Source: Sphingobacterium sp. SGR-19
GTDB taxonomy: Bacteria > Bacteroidota > Bacteroidia > Sphingobacteriales > Sphingobacteriaceae
Reading direction: 5' to 3'
Length of the DNA: 64,000 nucleotides
NCBI RefSeq assembly: GCF_011043555.1
Contig: NZ_JAAKGS010000006.1
Span: 62,001 to 126,000, forward strand
A program made the position numbers and the translations under genes. Positions 45,655-55,681 of the stretch are shown here, one piece after another (within the stretch, counting starts at the first letter, position 1; each line of letters begins with the position of its first letter). Under the pieces are notes generated by a model. That model searched no databases. It saw only the letters and a program-made list of their open reading frames with translations, and had not been told where the DNA came from.

Positions 45655-46569
45655 CTAAAATAACTTTTCTGGATATACTCCATCCTTAACAAGGTTAGAG
45701 ATAGATTCCTGTACAATGGGCTTGTCCTCTTTGTATGTCACTCCGAACCATTTGGAAGAAGTTGGGATGACCCGAAAGCTAGCCATGTTGTTCTTTACCA
45801 TATAATCTGGAACAGAAGGAATAAAAAATTCCGATTTCGGGTTATCGCCGTTCTCCTTCACAAATTTAGAGAACATACTTTGGGCTACTTCAAAAATTCG
45901 AGGCGTAAAGCCCCAGAAGTTCATTGATACTCTAGTGTCCGGATCTAGATCATGCTGCTTTCCCTCTTCTTCATAAATAATTTTTTTATCGCCGACATCG
46001 TCTGTAACATAATAGATATTCGTACGCTCCGTTACCGAAACCATATTCCCCTCTTCGTTTACATCACACACTCCTCGGGAAACATATCCATAATCCGACA
46101 TCGTGTTACCAACCTTAAACCCCATAAGAGCCATTTTTTCATCTGTAACTTCATCACGCAGGAAAGCCGCCATTTTTTCAAAAGCATCCTTGCCATAGAA
46201 ATCATCTGCATTAATCACACAAAAGGGTTCGTTGATATGATCTTTCGCACTCATAACAGCATGTGCAGTTCCCCAAGGTTTTGTACGTTCTATTACCCTT
46301 TCAACACCAAACTTTGTCAAGTCAAAACTTTGAAAAGCATAATCTACCTCGATCTTACCTTTTAGTTTTTCGTCGAAGACTTCACGCATCTTCTCCAAAA
46401 ATTCTTCTCGAATGATAAATATTACTTTCCCAAAACCGGCACGAATAGCATCGTATATAGAATAGTCAATGATAGTTTCTCCATGTGGGCCAAACCCATC
46501 AATCTGTTTTAACGATCCGTATCTACTCGCCATTCCTGCGGCTAGAATTAACAATGTTGGTTTACTCAT
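45655..46569 (-). CDS. Sugar-phosphate nucleotidyltransferase family protein
   Basis: 304 residues, a nucleotidyl-transferase fold: LLILAAGMASRYGSLKQIDGFG at residues ~5-26 has the LAAGxxxRxG...K motif, and INADDFYG the metal-binding Asp. Insertions in the second half differ from GalU, so the sugar and nucleotide are not certain; UTP or dTTP with a hexose-1-phosphate is typical. Confidence 0.88.
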   Translation of the reverse strand: MSKPTLLILAAGMASRYGSLKQIDGFGPHGETIIDYSIYDAIRAGFGKVIFIIREEFLEKMREVFDEKLKGKIEVDYAFQSFDLTKFGVERVIERTKPWGTAHAVMSAKDHINEPFCVINADDFYGKDAFEKMAAFLRDEVTDEKMALMGFKVGNTMSDYGYVSRGVCDVNEEGNMVSVTERTNIYYVTDDVGDKKIIYEEEGKQHDLDPDTRVSMNFWGFTPRIFEVAQSMFSKFVKENGDNPKSEFFIPSVPDYMVKNNMASFRVIPTSSKWFGVTYKEDKPIVQESISNLVKDGVYPEKLF

Positions 46570-46633
46570 TATCTATTTTATTATTAATCAATTACAAAAA
46601 ATAAGGTGCGACAAAGATAGAAATTTATTCTAT

Positions 46634-48187
46634 CTATTTCTTTCTAAACATGGCGTTTAAGATGCCGCTTGCCAGTTTTCCCAAAAGCTTTGCACCCTCT
46701 CGGGCTAGTGTACGAGAAGCCTGTGTTTTCGCGGCTTCCATCGGTGTTTGTCGAGAATTTCGCCTACTTGTGCTGCGGTTTGTTGATTTTTGAGTCTCTT
46801 TCTTCACTTTCTCCTGCTCCTCCTTCGCCTCAAAGACAGCGATCTTTTCATCCACAATCTCTGCGGCACTTCTTCTCTCTAGACGCTCTTGATATTTATC
46901 ATAAAATTCCGAACCTGCTGTAATGCGCGTATAGGTTTCGGCTTGGCATGGCCCCATAATTGCCCTTGCGGGCACCAAGTGTGTAGCCACCACTTCCGTG
47001 GGAATACCCTTTTCGTTAAGCACCGTAACCAACGCTTGACCCGTTCCTAATGAAGTCAAGACCTTGTCAATTTCATAAAAGGGAGAATAAGGATATGTCT
47101 TTACCGTTTTACGTAGGTTATCAGCATCATTGGGTGTAAAAGCTCGCAGCGCATGCTGCACCCGATTACCCAATTGCCCTAAGACAGATGCAGGGATATC
47201 AGTTGCTGCTTGTGTACAGAAAAATACACCTATTCCCTTCGAACGGATTAAACGTATTATCTGCTCAACTTGCGTGAGAAATGCTTTTGAAGCACCGCTA
47301 AATAATAGGTGTGCCTCGTCAAAGAAAAAAATTAACTTTGGCTTGTCTAAATCACCTACTTCCGGCAGTTCCTTGAACAATTGCGCTAGAAGGCTTAGCA
47401 GAAAGGTTGAAAACATCAACGGCTGGTCTTGGATATCCGCTATATTCAACAACGTAATCACACCACGACCATCTATCCGATTAAATAAATCTTGAATATC
47501 AAATTCCCTTTCTCCGAAAATATGTGCTACGCCTTGTTGTTCCACCGCTACAATTTTCCGTAGAATAGTACCAGAAGTTGCCGCACTTATTTTACCGTAA
47601 TCGTCCTTTATATCTTCGGCTCCCGGGCTATCTGTCAAGTAACTAAGCAGTTTCTTCACATCATTTAAATCAATGAGTTCCCATTGTTGATCTTCGGCAT
47701 ATTTAAATATGGCAGCTAACACACCGGTTTGCGTATCATTCAAATCCAAAATCCTTGCTAACAGAACAGGTCCAAAATCTTGTGCCTTTATACGCATTGG
47801 TGCTCCCAGCTTCCCGCTAAGAGAAAATATCTCTAATGGAAAATGCGCGGGTTCGAACGGAATTCCTACAAGCTTTCCCCGCTCTATGAGTGCATCATTT
47901 GTTTTTCCCGGTTCCGCCAATCCAGACAGATCACCTTTAACATCGAGCATAAAAACAGACACGCCTTTATCGGATAGCTGCTCCGCAATAAGTTGTAGTG
48001 TACGCGTTTTCCCCGTGCCGGTTGCGCCGGCAATGAGTCCATGACGATTCATAATTTTCAGCGCCAGATTCACCTTAGCCTCTGTTATAACTTCATCACC
48101 CCATATGCCAGAACCTAATTGGATATATTCACCCTTAGGATTATAGGAAGCCGTGATTTTTTCAATAAATTCTATGCTAGACGTCAT
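46634..48187 (-). CDS. HerA-like ATPase (DUF853/YjgR family)
   Basis: 517 residues. Walker A GATGTGKT (Lys60), Walker B LIFFFDEAH (Asp290-Glu291), a Gln sensor in FCTQAATDIP and an arginine-finger region LGNRVQHALRAF. The C-terminus is a basic, Ser/Arg-rich stretch (about 455-515). Relatives of HerA/FtsK translocases; YjgR has no proven role. Single gene, no nuclease partner adjacent. Confidence 0.9.
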   Translation of the reverse strand: MTSSIEFIEKITASYNPKGEYIQLGSGIWGDEVITEAKVNLALKIMNRHGLIAGATGTGKTRTLQLIAEQLSDKGVSVFMLDVKGDLSGLAEPGKTNDALIERGKLVGIPFEPAHFPLEIFSLSGKLGAPMRIKAQDFGPVLLARILDLNDTQTGVLAAIFKYAEDQQWELIDLNDVKKLLSYLTDSPGAEDIKDDYGKISAATSGTILRKIVAVEQQGVAHIFGEREFDIQDLFNRIDGRGVITLLNIADIQDQPLMFSTFLLSLLAQLFKELPEVGDLDKPKLIFFFDEAHLLFSGASKAFLTQVEQIIRLIRSKGIGVFFCTQAATDIPASVLGQLGNRVQHALRAFTPNDADNLRKTVKTYPYSPFYEIDKVLTSLGTGQALVTVLNEKGIPTEVVATHLVPARAIMGPCQAETYTRITAGSEFYDKYQERLERRSAAEIVDEKIAVFEAKEEQEKVKKETQKSTNRSTSRRNSRQTPMEAAKTQASRTLAREGAKLLGKLASGILNAMFRKK

Positions 48188-48329
48188 ACACGATTAATTA
48201 AGTTTCCTAGAAGCAATAAAAATGCCACATATTTGTAACAATTTCAATTAAATAAGGAAAGATATGGATAATTAATAAAAAATTAACAACAATTGACTGC
48301 CTTCGTTATTTTTTCCAAAGAAAAAACCG

Positions 48330-48337
48330 TATTTTTG
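48330..48337 (+). promoter_or_regulatory. Promoter -7 element for the small proline-tailed protein
   Basis: TATTTTTG, exact match, 21 bases before the GTG start. It supports the following short frame as a real gene. Confidence 0.5.
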
Positions 48338-48358
48338 AAAAGCACAAAATAAAAGAGC

Positions 48359-48697
48359 GTGATAACGAAGACAACACGAGTTTTAGCAGCGAAAGTATGT
48401 TTTGGCATCTTTATGATGAAGATGTTGATTTCGGCTACACCTATGTTTGTGAACGTCTTAGACCAAGGAACCATCCTACAAGTTGTTCTTCAGTTAGAAA
48501 TTGAGAATACAGCAAAAGGAAACAACGCTTCGGAAGATTTACACGAAGCAGGCGCGAAACTCTTCACAACTACTTCTGATTATCTATCATTTTGCCCAGT
48601 TATCGAAAACTTAGGTAAAGAGAAGCGATATCTAAAAAACGAAGGACTTTTTAGCGTGTTCCATCCATCCGTTCCTCCCCCCCCTCCCAACAGTTAA
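48359..48697 (+). CDS. Small hypothetical protein with C-terminal polyproline
   Basis: 112 residues from a GTG start (an ATG start at residue 19 or 20 is an alternative). N-terminal hydrophobic region (~8-32, VCFGIFMMKMLISATPMFVNV) resembles a signal or anchor; the end is VPPPPPNS. No family can be named. It is between the HerA-like gene and the SulP gene, and has its own promoter element. Confidence 0.6.
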   Translation: MITKTTRVLAAKVCFGIFMMKMLISATPMFVNVLDQGTILQVVLQLEIENTAKGNNASEDLHEAGAKLFTTTSDYLSFCPVIENLGKEKRYLKNEGLFSVFHPSVPPPPPNS

Positions 48698-48884
48698 TTC
48701 TGATCTTTATTATCTCTTTGTTTGGGGTTTCTAAAATCTCATTAGAGTTATTATCATTAGAACAATTTTATAAAGGCAAGAAGCTTGTATGAGCTGATTA
48801 ATCCATGTCTTTATGCATGGGAATCTATGCAGATATAATTGATTTTGATTTATTAGAATAGATAACGGATTAAATTTTAAATTT

Positions 48885-50465
48885 ATGTCAGGAACTCGTC
48901 TGTCTGCTTTTCTTAAATTATCGAAAAGAGACTTAAAATATGATTTCCCAGCGAGTATTGTAGTGTTTCTTGTAGCGCTGCCACTATGTCTGGGTATAGC
49001 AATGGCATCCGGCGCACCTTTGTTTGCCGGAGTATTAACAGGAATTATCGGTGGATTGGTCGTTGCGTCCATCAGCAAATCTCCGCTCAGCGTGAGTGGG
49101 CCTGCAGCTGGCTTAACGGTAATCGTACTAGGTGCTATAGAACAATTAGGAGCGTATGAAACTTTTCTGCTCGCCGTTGTCATCGCCGGTGTTGTACAGC
49201 TCGTTCTAGGGATCATCAAAGCAGGTATGATTGGAAACTATTTCCCTTCAGCTGTGATTTTAGGTATGTTAGCTGCTATCGGTATCACCATCATACTTAA
49301 ACAGATACCGTTGGCTTTCGGGCTGTTAGAAGAACATGCTTTCGAACTCGATTCCGGAGGAGGTATTGCAGCAATTCAAAACACGGTTTTGTCCAGCGTC
49401 AACTGGGGGGCCACTATCATTTGCTTGCTATCCCTTGCCATCCTCATCTACTGGCCAAAAGTTAAGGGCATTAACAAAGTGCCTGCGCCGTTGGTTGTTG
49501 TTTTAATGGGAGTTGGATTAGCATCTGTTTTCCGAGGTTCCACTATGCAGCTTAGCGCAGATCATTTCGTTGTGATACCTATTGTAAGCTCTTTTCAAGA
49601 ATTCACACAACTATTCATTTTTCCAGATTTTACACAAATTTTGAATAAAGATGTCTGGATAGTTGCCTTTACGATTGCTATTATTGCGAGCTTGGAAACC
49701 TTGCTCAGCATTGAAGCTATTGATAAGATGGATCCCTTTAAACGCGTTACACCGACCAACAGAGAACTGACGGCCCAAGGTGTGGGTAATATGGTGAGCG
49801 GGTTTCTAGGCGGTCTTCCCATGACATCCGTTATCGTACGATCTTCTGCAAACACGCAAGCTGGTGGACGGACACGGCAATCAGCCATGCTACATGGTCT
49901 CTGGTTGTTGGTAGCTCTTTTGGCCATTCCTGCACTTATTAACTTGATCCCCTTGTCATGTCTGGCTGCCATCTTACTCCATACAGGTTATAAGTTAGCC
50001 AACCCAAGTTTGTTTAAAAAAATGTTACGCAAAGGATTGGATCAGTTTATCCCGTTCGCTGCGACCATTGTAGCGGTTGTATTTACTGATCTGTTAATGG
50101 GTGTGGGGATAGGTATAGTAGTAGCCTTGTTCTATATCATCCGCGCTAATATGCAGAATGCCTTCAAAATGGAAATCGATGAGGAGAATGGTGAAAAGAA
50201 GGTCACGATGACGCTTGCAGAAGAAGTTTCTTTTCTAAACAAAGTACCTATCCAACAGAAACTCTATAGTTTGCCGAAAGGCGTGCAAGCTATTCGAATT
50301 GATGGCAGATATAGCAAATTTATCGATAAAGACGTTATTGAGGTTTTGAAGGATTTTCAAACAAATGCAGTTAGTAAAGGGATTGAAATCGAATTGGATG
50401 CTGTCACCTACAAAAAGAATGGTGTCGCGCCTATAATCCAGCCGAAAAAGCAAGTAAAGATATAA
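48885..50465 (+). CDS. SulP-family anion transporter
   Basis: 526 residues with about 11-13 membrane spans and a short C-terminal STAS-like region (~440-520). SISKSPLSVSGPAAGLTVIV, FLGGLPMTSVIVRSSAN and GRTRQSAMLHG are SulP landmarks. Family members carry sulfate, bicarbonate or other anions. A beta-carbonic anhydrase gene follows by about 100 bases, which suggests bicarbonate (BicA-like) transport; that assignment is inference. Confidence 0.92.
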   Translation: MSGTRLSAFLKLSKRDLKYDFPASIVVFLVALPLCLGIAMASGAPLFAGVLTGIIGGLVVASISKSPLSVSGPAAGLTVIVLGAIEQLGAYETFLLAVVIAGVVQLVLGIIKAGMIGNYFPSAVILGMLAAIGITIILKQIPLAFGLLEEHAFELDSGGGIAAIQNTVLSSVNWGATIICLLSLAILIYWPKVKGINKVPAPLVVVLMGVGLASVFRGSTMQLSADHFVVIPIVSSFQEFTQLFIFPDFTQILNKDVWIVAFTIAIIASLETLLSIEAIDKMDPFKRVTPTNRELTAQGVGNMVSGFLGGLPMTSVIVRSSANTQAGGRTRQSAMLHGLWLLVALLAIPALINLIPLSCLAAILLHTGYKLANPSLFKKMLRKGLDQFIPFAATIVAVVFTDLLMGVGIGIVVALFYIIRANMQNAFKMEIDEENGEKKVTMTLAEEVSFLNKVPIQQKLYSLPKGVQAIRIDGRYSKFIDKDVIEVLKDFQTNAVSKGIEIELDAVTYKKNGVAPIIQPKKQVKI

Positions 50466-50560
50466 TGTCTTTTTTATAATAATATTCATAATAATGTACT
50501 AAATTGGCTGGGTTTTCAATTCAGCCGCTAATAACATCACAAGAAATAACAATTATAATT

Positions 50561-51208
50561 ATGGGAAATAAAGAACTAGAACTAGGTTTTCAGAAAATAT
50601 TAGAAGGCAACAAGTCTTGGGTAGAGTTTGTTAAAAACGACACGTCTGGACGGTTTGAGCAGCTGGCAAAAGGACAAAGTCCGGAGATCCTCTGGATCGG
50701 TTGTGCGGATAGCCGTGTTCCAGCCAATGAGATAGTAGGCTCGAAACCTGGTGAAGTGTTCGTACACCGCAACATCGCTAATATGTGCGTACATTCCGAT
50801 ATGAGTATGTTGTCGGTACTCGATTACGCTGTCAATGTCTTAAAAGTAAAACATATTGTCGTGGCAGGACATTATGGCTGTGGCGGTGTTGCCGCCTCAT
50901 TAAGCCGCCAACAATTCGGTGTAATCGACAACTGGCTATGCCACATCAAGGACGTTTATCGTTTGCATGCCAAGGAAATCGACGGTATTACAGACCATGA
51001 GGAAAAAGTAAACCGTCTTATTGAACTCAATGTAAAAGAACAGGTGTTTAATCTATGTACAACTTCCATTGTACAAAATGCATGGAAGAACAATCAACCA
51101 TTAGCCGTACATGGAATGGTGATTGATATTGGCAGCGGAAAACTTCAAGATTTAGACAATACGTTTACAAGCAACGAAGCATTGGGCAAGGTGTTTGCCT
51201 TCCAATAA
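50561..51208 (+). CDS. can: Beta-class carbonic anhydrase
   Basis: Zn enzyme that interconverts CO2 and bicarbonate. 215 residues from MGNKELELGF; the upstream TTG start is not needed. The zinc site and dyad are complete: Cys48-Ala-Asp50-Ser-Arg52, His104 and Cys107 in GHYGCGG. Following the SulP gene on the same strand, it likely forms a CO2/bicarbonate unit with it. Confidence 0.96.
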   Translation: MGNKELELGFQKILEGNKSWVEFVKNDTSGRFEQLAKGQSPEILWIGCADSRVPANEIVGSKPGEVFVHRNIANMCVHSDMSMLSVLDYAVNVLKVKHIVVAGHYGCGGVAASLSRQQFGVIDNWLCHIKDVYRLHAKEIDGITDHEEKVNRLIELNVKEQVFNLCTTSIVQNAWKNNQPLAVHGMVIDIGSGKLQDLDNTFTSNEALGKVFAFQ

Positions 51209-51237
51209 ACAATAAATACAAGTTTAAGATTATTAGG

Positions 51238-51265
51238 AGAGACGTCTATATAGGCGTCTCTTTTT
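51238..51265 (+). terminator. Terminator of the carbonic anhydrase gene
   Basis: AGAGACG and CGTCTCT pair around an ~10-base loop, followed by TTTTT, 30 bases after the stop. Confidence 0.92.
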
Positions 51266-51344
51266 GGTATATTATGATTTTTACAATGAAACCGATCAAG
51301 GCTCGTTATAAAATTTTAATTTCGTAAAATTTTACTCAACAACA

Positions 51345-52535
51345 ATGAACTGGAATAAATCATTATTATTAGCAGCAGCCTTATTCACATTCTCGGCTTC
51401 TGTACACGTTAACGCCCAGGATAATCTTATCAATGCGTTAAAACACAATGTCAGCGACAACAGTAAAGAAGGTTTCCGATTTACGGAAGTGATCAATTTA
51501 GGAAATACTTCTATTAAAGACCAAGGATCTTCGGGCACCTGCTGGTCGTATTCAGGCAACTCTTTTCTAGAATCAGAAATGATCAGAATGGGTAGACAAC
51601 CCGTAGATATCTCTTCTATCTATACGGCACGCAACACCTATATTGAAAAGGCAAAAAACTTCGTCCGCTTACACGGAAAGCAGGCACAAGGGGATGGCGG
51701 TCAGTTACATGATGTGTTAACCATCTTCCGTAAGTACGGTGCTGTACCACAAGCAATCTACACAGGATTACAAGAAGGACAAAAACGTAATAATTTTGGA
51801 GAGATGAGTCCTATACTACAAAGCATTACAGAAAACGTGGCAAAAAGTAAAAAACCAAGTAGAACCTGGATAACCGCTTTTACCGCAGCGATGGATGCTT
51901 ATTTAGGACAGGTACCCAAATCCTTCCAATATGAAGGAAAGGCATACACGCCCCGGACCTTTGCAGACGAAGTGATCGGCATTAATCCGGATGATTATAT
52001 CGGTATTTCGTCATTCGAAGAACACCCATACTATAAACCGTTTGTTTTATTGATTCCCGACAACTGGTCTTTTGAAAGTTTCTATAATGTACAGATAAAC
52101 GACCTGACGGATATCATCGACAATGCACTTCAAAATGGATACACCGTAGCTTGGGCGACAGATGTATCTGAAAAGAGCTTTAGCTGGAAAAACGGCGTGG
52201 CGTACGTACCGGAAAAACCAATAGAGCAAATGAGTGCCGAAGAAATAGAGACAATGTTTAATGGCCCAAAGCCTGAAGCCACCATTACCCCTGCCCAACG
52301 CCAAGAAGCTTTCGATAACTACACGACTACCGACGACCACGGGATGCACATCGTAGGGACAGTCAAAGACCAAAATGGCAAAGAATATTATATCGTAAAA
52401 AACTCGTGGGGAGAATCCAACGACTACAAAGGATATATGTATGCGACTAAAGAATATGTCCGATACAAAACAATTTCCATTTTATTGCATAAAAAAGCTT
52501 TAACCAAAAATATGCAATCCCGATTTGGTATATAA
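51345..52535 (+). CDS. Exported C1 cysteine peptidase (papain/bleomycin-hydrolase-like)
   Basis: 396 residues with a signal peptide (1-24, ending VHVNA). Catalytic set: Gln60 (oxyanion) and Cys66 in QGSSGTCWSYS, His335 in DDHGMHIVG, Asn353 in VKNSWG. Length and the large insertion between Cys and His fit the PepC/BLMH group, which act as aminopeptidases; here the enzyme is exported. A perfect terminator follows. Confidence 0.94.
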   Translation: MNWNKSLLLAAALFTFSASVHVNAQDNLINALKHNVSDNSKEGFRFTEVINLGNTSIKDQGSSGTCWSYSGNSFLESEMIRMGRQPVDISSIYTARNTYIEKAKNFVRLHGKQAQGDGGQLHDVLTIFRKYGAVPQAIYTGLQEGQKRNNFGEMSPILQSITENVAKSKKPSRTWITAFTAAMDAYLGQVPKSFQYEGKAYTPRTFADEVIGINPDDYIGISSFEEHPYYKPFVLLIPDNWSFESFYNVQINDLTDIIDNALQNGYTVAWATDVSEKSFSWKNGVAYVPEKPIEQMSAEEIETMFNGPKPEATITPAQRQEAFDNYTTTDDHGMHIVGTVKDQNGKEYYIVKNSWGESNDYKGYMYATKEYVRYKTISILLHKKALTKNMQSRFGI

Positions 52536-52540
52536 AAGAA

Positions 52541-52569
52541 CGAGGGGCGTTAAAGAAGAACGCCCCTCG
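52541..52569. terminator. Bidirectional terminator between the C1 peptidase and prolyl oligopeptidase
   Basis: CGAGGGGCGTT and AACGCCCCTCG form a perfect 11-base stem with a 7-base loop, and T-rich sequence follows on the plus strand. Confidence 0.93.
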
Positions 52570-52572
52570 CTT

Positions 52573-54720
52573 TTATTTTATCTCCTTATAACCTACTCCC
52601 ATATTCTGGAACATAAATGCCCATTTATCCGTTTGCTCGGCGATCACCATCGCAGTCGATTTCCCTGCTCCGTGACCCGCTTTTGTATCGATACGGATTA
52701 AAACGGGATTGTCTCCGTTATGGTATTCTTGCAAACGAGCAGCAAATTTAAACGAATGTGCCGGAACGACACGGTCATCGTGATCTGCTGTTGTCACCAT
52801 GGTAGCTGGGTAAGCTGTTCCTGGTTTCAGTGCGTGATAAGGCGAATACTTATGCAGATATTCAAACATCTCTTTACTATCGTCAGCAGTGCCGTAGTCG
52901 AACGCCCAACCCGCACCTGCCGTAAATTTATGATAACGCAACATATCCAGCACACCAACTGCCGGAAAAGCTACTTTAAAAAGCTCCGGGCGTTGTGTCA
53001 TGCTCGCTCCAACCAATAATCCTCCATTGGAGCCGCCCGCAATAGCTAATTTTTCTGGAGAAGTATACTTCTGATCGATTAGATATTCTGCTGCCGCGAT
53101 AAAATCGTCAAATACGTTTTGCTTGTTCATCTGCGTACCAGCAAGATGCCAACTTTCGCCGTACTCTCCTCCTCCACGGAGATTCGCTACAGCATATACC
53201 CCACCTTGTTCTAGTAGAATAACATTACTAGTAGAAAACGACGGTGTTAAGCTTATATTAAATCCACCATAGCCATACAACATCGTTGGATTTGTCCCAT
53301 CTAATTGGATACCCTTTTTATACGTAATAATCATCGGTATCTTGGTCCCATCCTTGGAAGCAAAAAAAACTTGCTTCGATTCATATTGTGAAGGGTCGAA
53401 ATTGATAGCCGATTTATTATAAATTTCCGACTTTCCAGATACGATATCATATTTGTAGATTGTAACCGGATTTACATAATTTGTGAAAGAATAATATAAA
53501 TCTTTATCTTGCAGTTTCGCATCAAACCCACCCGCAGAACCTATGCCAGGGAGTTCGATTTCCCGTTCTAGTTTCCCATTTCGGTCATATTGCTTTATAA
53601 GCGAAGTCGCGTCTTTCAAATAATTAGCAAATATTTTCCCTCCACCTACAGTGGGCGATAGTGCCTGTTCGGTTTCCGCGATTAATGGTTGCCAATTTTC
53701 CGGTTGCGGATTCGCCGCATCAACCGTTACTACCCGTCCATTTGGAGCATCCAGTTCCGTATAGATAAACAATTTGGAACCATCGTTATCTATAATTTCG
53801 TGGTTTTTCTCCATATCGCCTATCACCGTTACAAATTCCGCGTCAGGGGAAGAAAGATCTTTTATATATAGTTCGTTACCCGACGTAGCATTTGCCGCCG
53901 ACACGATCAAATAGCTTTCATCCTCCGTTAATCCGGCACCAATATAACGCCGTGGCATAGTTGGTCCACCAAATACGAGTTTATCATCTGTCTGCGGCGT
54001 ATTTAGCTTATGGAAATACAGTTTATGCTGGTCTGTCATAGCGGATAACGCGGATCCCTCCTTAGGCTTATCATAACTGCTATAATATATGCCTTCATTA
54101 CCTTTCCAAGCCAATCCGGAGAACTTAACATCTACCAGCGTATCCCCTACGATAGATTTATCCTCCGTTTTCAGAACGACAACCTTTCTCCAGTCAGACC
54201 CACCTTCCGAAATCTGATAAGCAACCAACGAACCATCCTTAGAGAAGGATATGCCCGCTAATGAACTCGTACCATCTTCTGAAAACTTGTTAGGATCCAA
54301 AAAAATCTCCTCTTTTCCATCTTCGCCTTTTTTACGCCAAAGTACGTATTGGTTTTGAAGCCCGTCATTTTTATAGAAGTAGATATAATCTCCCTCCTTA
54401 ATCGGCGCGCCCACTTTTTCATAATTCCACAAACTTTCCAAACGCTTATGGATAGCATCACGGAATGGAATCTGACCTAAATAATCTTGGGTTACTTCGT
54501 TTTGAGCAGTCACCCATTGTTTGGTTTCCGCAGATAGGTCGTCTTCTAACCAACGATAGGGGTCTTCGACGGTTGTCCCAAAATACGCATCTTTCTGATC
54601 AATTTTTTCTGTTTTCGGATAAGGCTTTAGCACGATATCATTTTTTGATTCAATAACTTTCTCCTGGTTGCAGGCCGTGAAGCCCAAAGCCAGCAGCATA
54701 ATTCCTAAATTTTTATTCAT
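52573..54720 (-). CDS. Lipoprotein prolyl oligopeptidase (S9A)
   Basis: Cleaves short peptides after proline. 715 residues from MNKNLGIMLLALGFTAC (lipobox GFTAC, Cys17); the 22-residue upstream extension was rejected because it would bury the signal. Order: short linker, seven-bladed propeller (~100-440), catalytic domain with Ser about 564 in GGSNGG, Asp about 648 in DHDD, His about 683 in AGHGAG. Anchored as a lipoprotein, probably in the periplasm or outer membrane. Confidence 0.95.
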   Translation of the reverse strand: MNKNLGIMLLALGFTACNQEKVIESKNDIVLKPYPKTEKIDQKDAYFGTTVEDPYRWLEDDLSAETKQWVTAQNEVTQDYLGQIPFRDAIHKRLESLWNYEKVGAPIKEGDYIYFYKNDGLQNQYVLWRKKGEDGKEEIFLDPNKFSEDGTSSLAGISFSKDGSLVAYQISEGGSDWRKVVVLKTEDKSIVGDTLVDVKFSGLAWKGNEGIYYSSYDKPKEGSALSAMTDQHKLYFHKLNTPQTDDKLVFGGPTMPRRYIGAGLTEDESYLIVSAANATSGNELYIKDLSSPDAEFVTVIGDMEKNHEIIDNDGSKLFIYTELDAPNGRVVTVDAANPQPENWQPLIAETEQALSPTVGGGKIFANYLKDATSLIKQYDRNGKLEREIELPGIGSAGGFDAKLQDKDLYYSFTNYVNPVTIYKYDIVSGKSEIYNKSAINFDPSQYESKQVFFASKDGTKIPMIITYKKGIQLDGTNPTMLYGYGGFNISLTPSFSTSNVILLEQGGVYAVANLRGGGEYGESWHLAGTQMNKQNVFDDFIAAAEYLIDQKYTSPEKLAIAGGSNGGLLVGASMTQRPELFKVAFPAVGVLDMLRYHKFTAGAGWAFDYGTADDSKEMFEYLHKYSPYHALKPGTAYPATMVTTADHDDRVVPAHSFKFAARLQEYHNGDNPVLIRIDTKAGHGAGKSTAMVIAEQTDKWAFMFQNMGVGYKEIK

Positions 54721-54922
54721 AACCAATTTTTTAAACCAAGCGCAAGTTAGGATTTTTATCTTCTTTTTTCCCGTAAAAAGAAGCAAAACCTCGTCGCTTC
54801 AAATATTTTACATTAGGGATAGTACTAAAAATAAGTTTGTGCAGTTGTAAAACATTTGGATGCGACCTTGAATGTTAAAGGAGGGGTTCGGCTTAAAACA
54901 ACAACTTTAATCAAAAATTGAT

Positions 54923-54930
54923 TAATTTTG
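54923..54930 (+). promoter_or_regulatory. Promoter -7 element for lpxH
   Basis: TAATTTTG, exact match, seven bases before the ATG, so the leader is only a few bases long. Confidence 0.45.
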
Positions 54931-54937
54931 ACGCTCC

Positions 54938-55681
54938 ATGAGAGATAAAATATACTTTGCTTCCGATTTTCATTTGGGTGTTACGCCCAAGACTACCTCG
55001 CTGGAGCGGGAGCGGCAATTAGTCTCTTGGCTAGAACATATCAAGCACGACGCAAAGGCTCTCTTTTTGGTAGGAGACGTTTTTGACTTCTGGTTTGAAT
55101 ATAGTACCGTAGTCCCTAAAGGATTCATCCGCTTTCTGGGAAAATTAGCAGAATTGGCAGACCTCGGCGTGGAAATCACGCTGTTTAAAGGCAATCATGA
55201 CATGTGGATGTTCGGTTATCTGAAAGAACAATTAAACGCCCATATTGTCGATAATGAAATGATATTGAATATGGATGGCAAACGATTCTATATACACCAT
55301 GGTGATGGACTTGGCCCGGGAGACACGAAGTACAAATTTTTGAAAGCCTTTTTTCGAAGTAAGGTCTGTCAGTGGCTTTTTGCGAGATTACATCCGAACT
55401 TAGGCATTGGTATCGCACAAAGATGGTCTCGACACAGCCGGGCGGCCAATCTGAACGAAGAACATTTCTTAGGAGAAGACCGGGAATGGCTCATTCAATA
55501 TGCCAAAGGGCTATTGCAGCAGGAACATTTTGATTATTTTATCTTTGGGCATCGACATCTTGCCTATGACGTCAAACTTCATGAAAACAGCCGTATCGTT
55601 AATCTGGGCGAATGGATGTATGCTCGTACCTATGCTGTATGGGACGGCACGCAACTGAAACTGAAGAAATGGACGCCCTGA
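54938..55681 (+). CDS. lpxH: UDP-2,3-diacylglucosamine diphosphatase (LpxH-like)
   Basis: Lipid A synthesis: UDP-2,3-diacylglucosamine to lipid X. 247 residues of the metallophosphoesterase fold with all metal motifs: DFHLG (Asp10, His12), GDVFDFW (Asp47), GNHD (86-88), IHHGDG (His120-121) and GHRH (His205, His207). Its end overlaps the next gene by 13 bases. Confidence 0.93.
   Translation: MRDKIYFASDFHLGVTPKTTSLERERQLVSWLEHIKHDAKALFLVGDVFDFWFEYSTVVPKGFIRFLGKLAELADLGVEITLFKGNHDMWMFGYLKEQLNAHIVDNEMILNMDGKRFYIHHGDGLGPGDTKYKFLKAFFRSKVCQWLFARLHPNLGIGIAQRWSRHSRAANLNEEHFLGEDREWLIQYAKGLLQQEHFDYFIFGHRHLAYDVKLHENSRIVNLGEWMYARTYAVWDGTQLKLKKWTP

Noticed and set aside
46634..48187. HerA-like ATPase as part of a defence system
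   Set aside because: No NurA, SIR2, nuclease or DUF4297 partner is adjacent; the neighbours are housekeeping genes and the protein fits the common DUF853 family.
55612..55668. Longer start for the Crp/Fnr-type gene
   Set aside because: Would overlap lpxH by 70 bases and add a cysteine-rich stretch unlike the family; the ATG at 55669 is the natural start.
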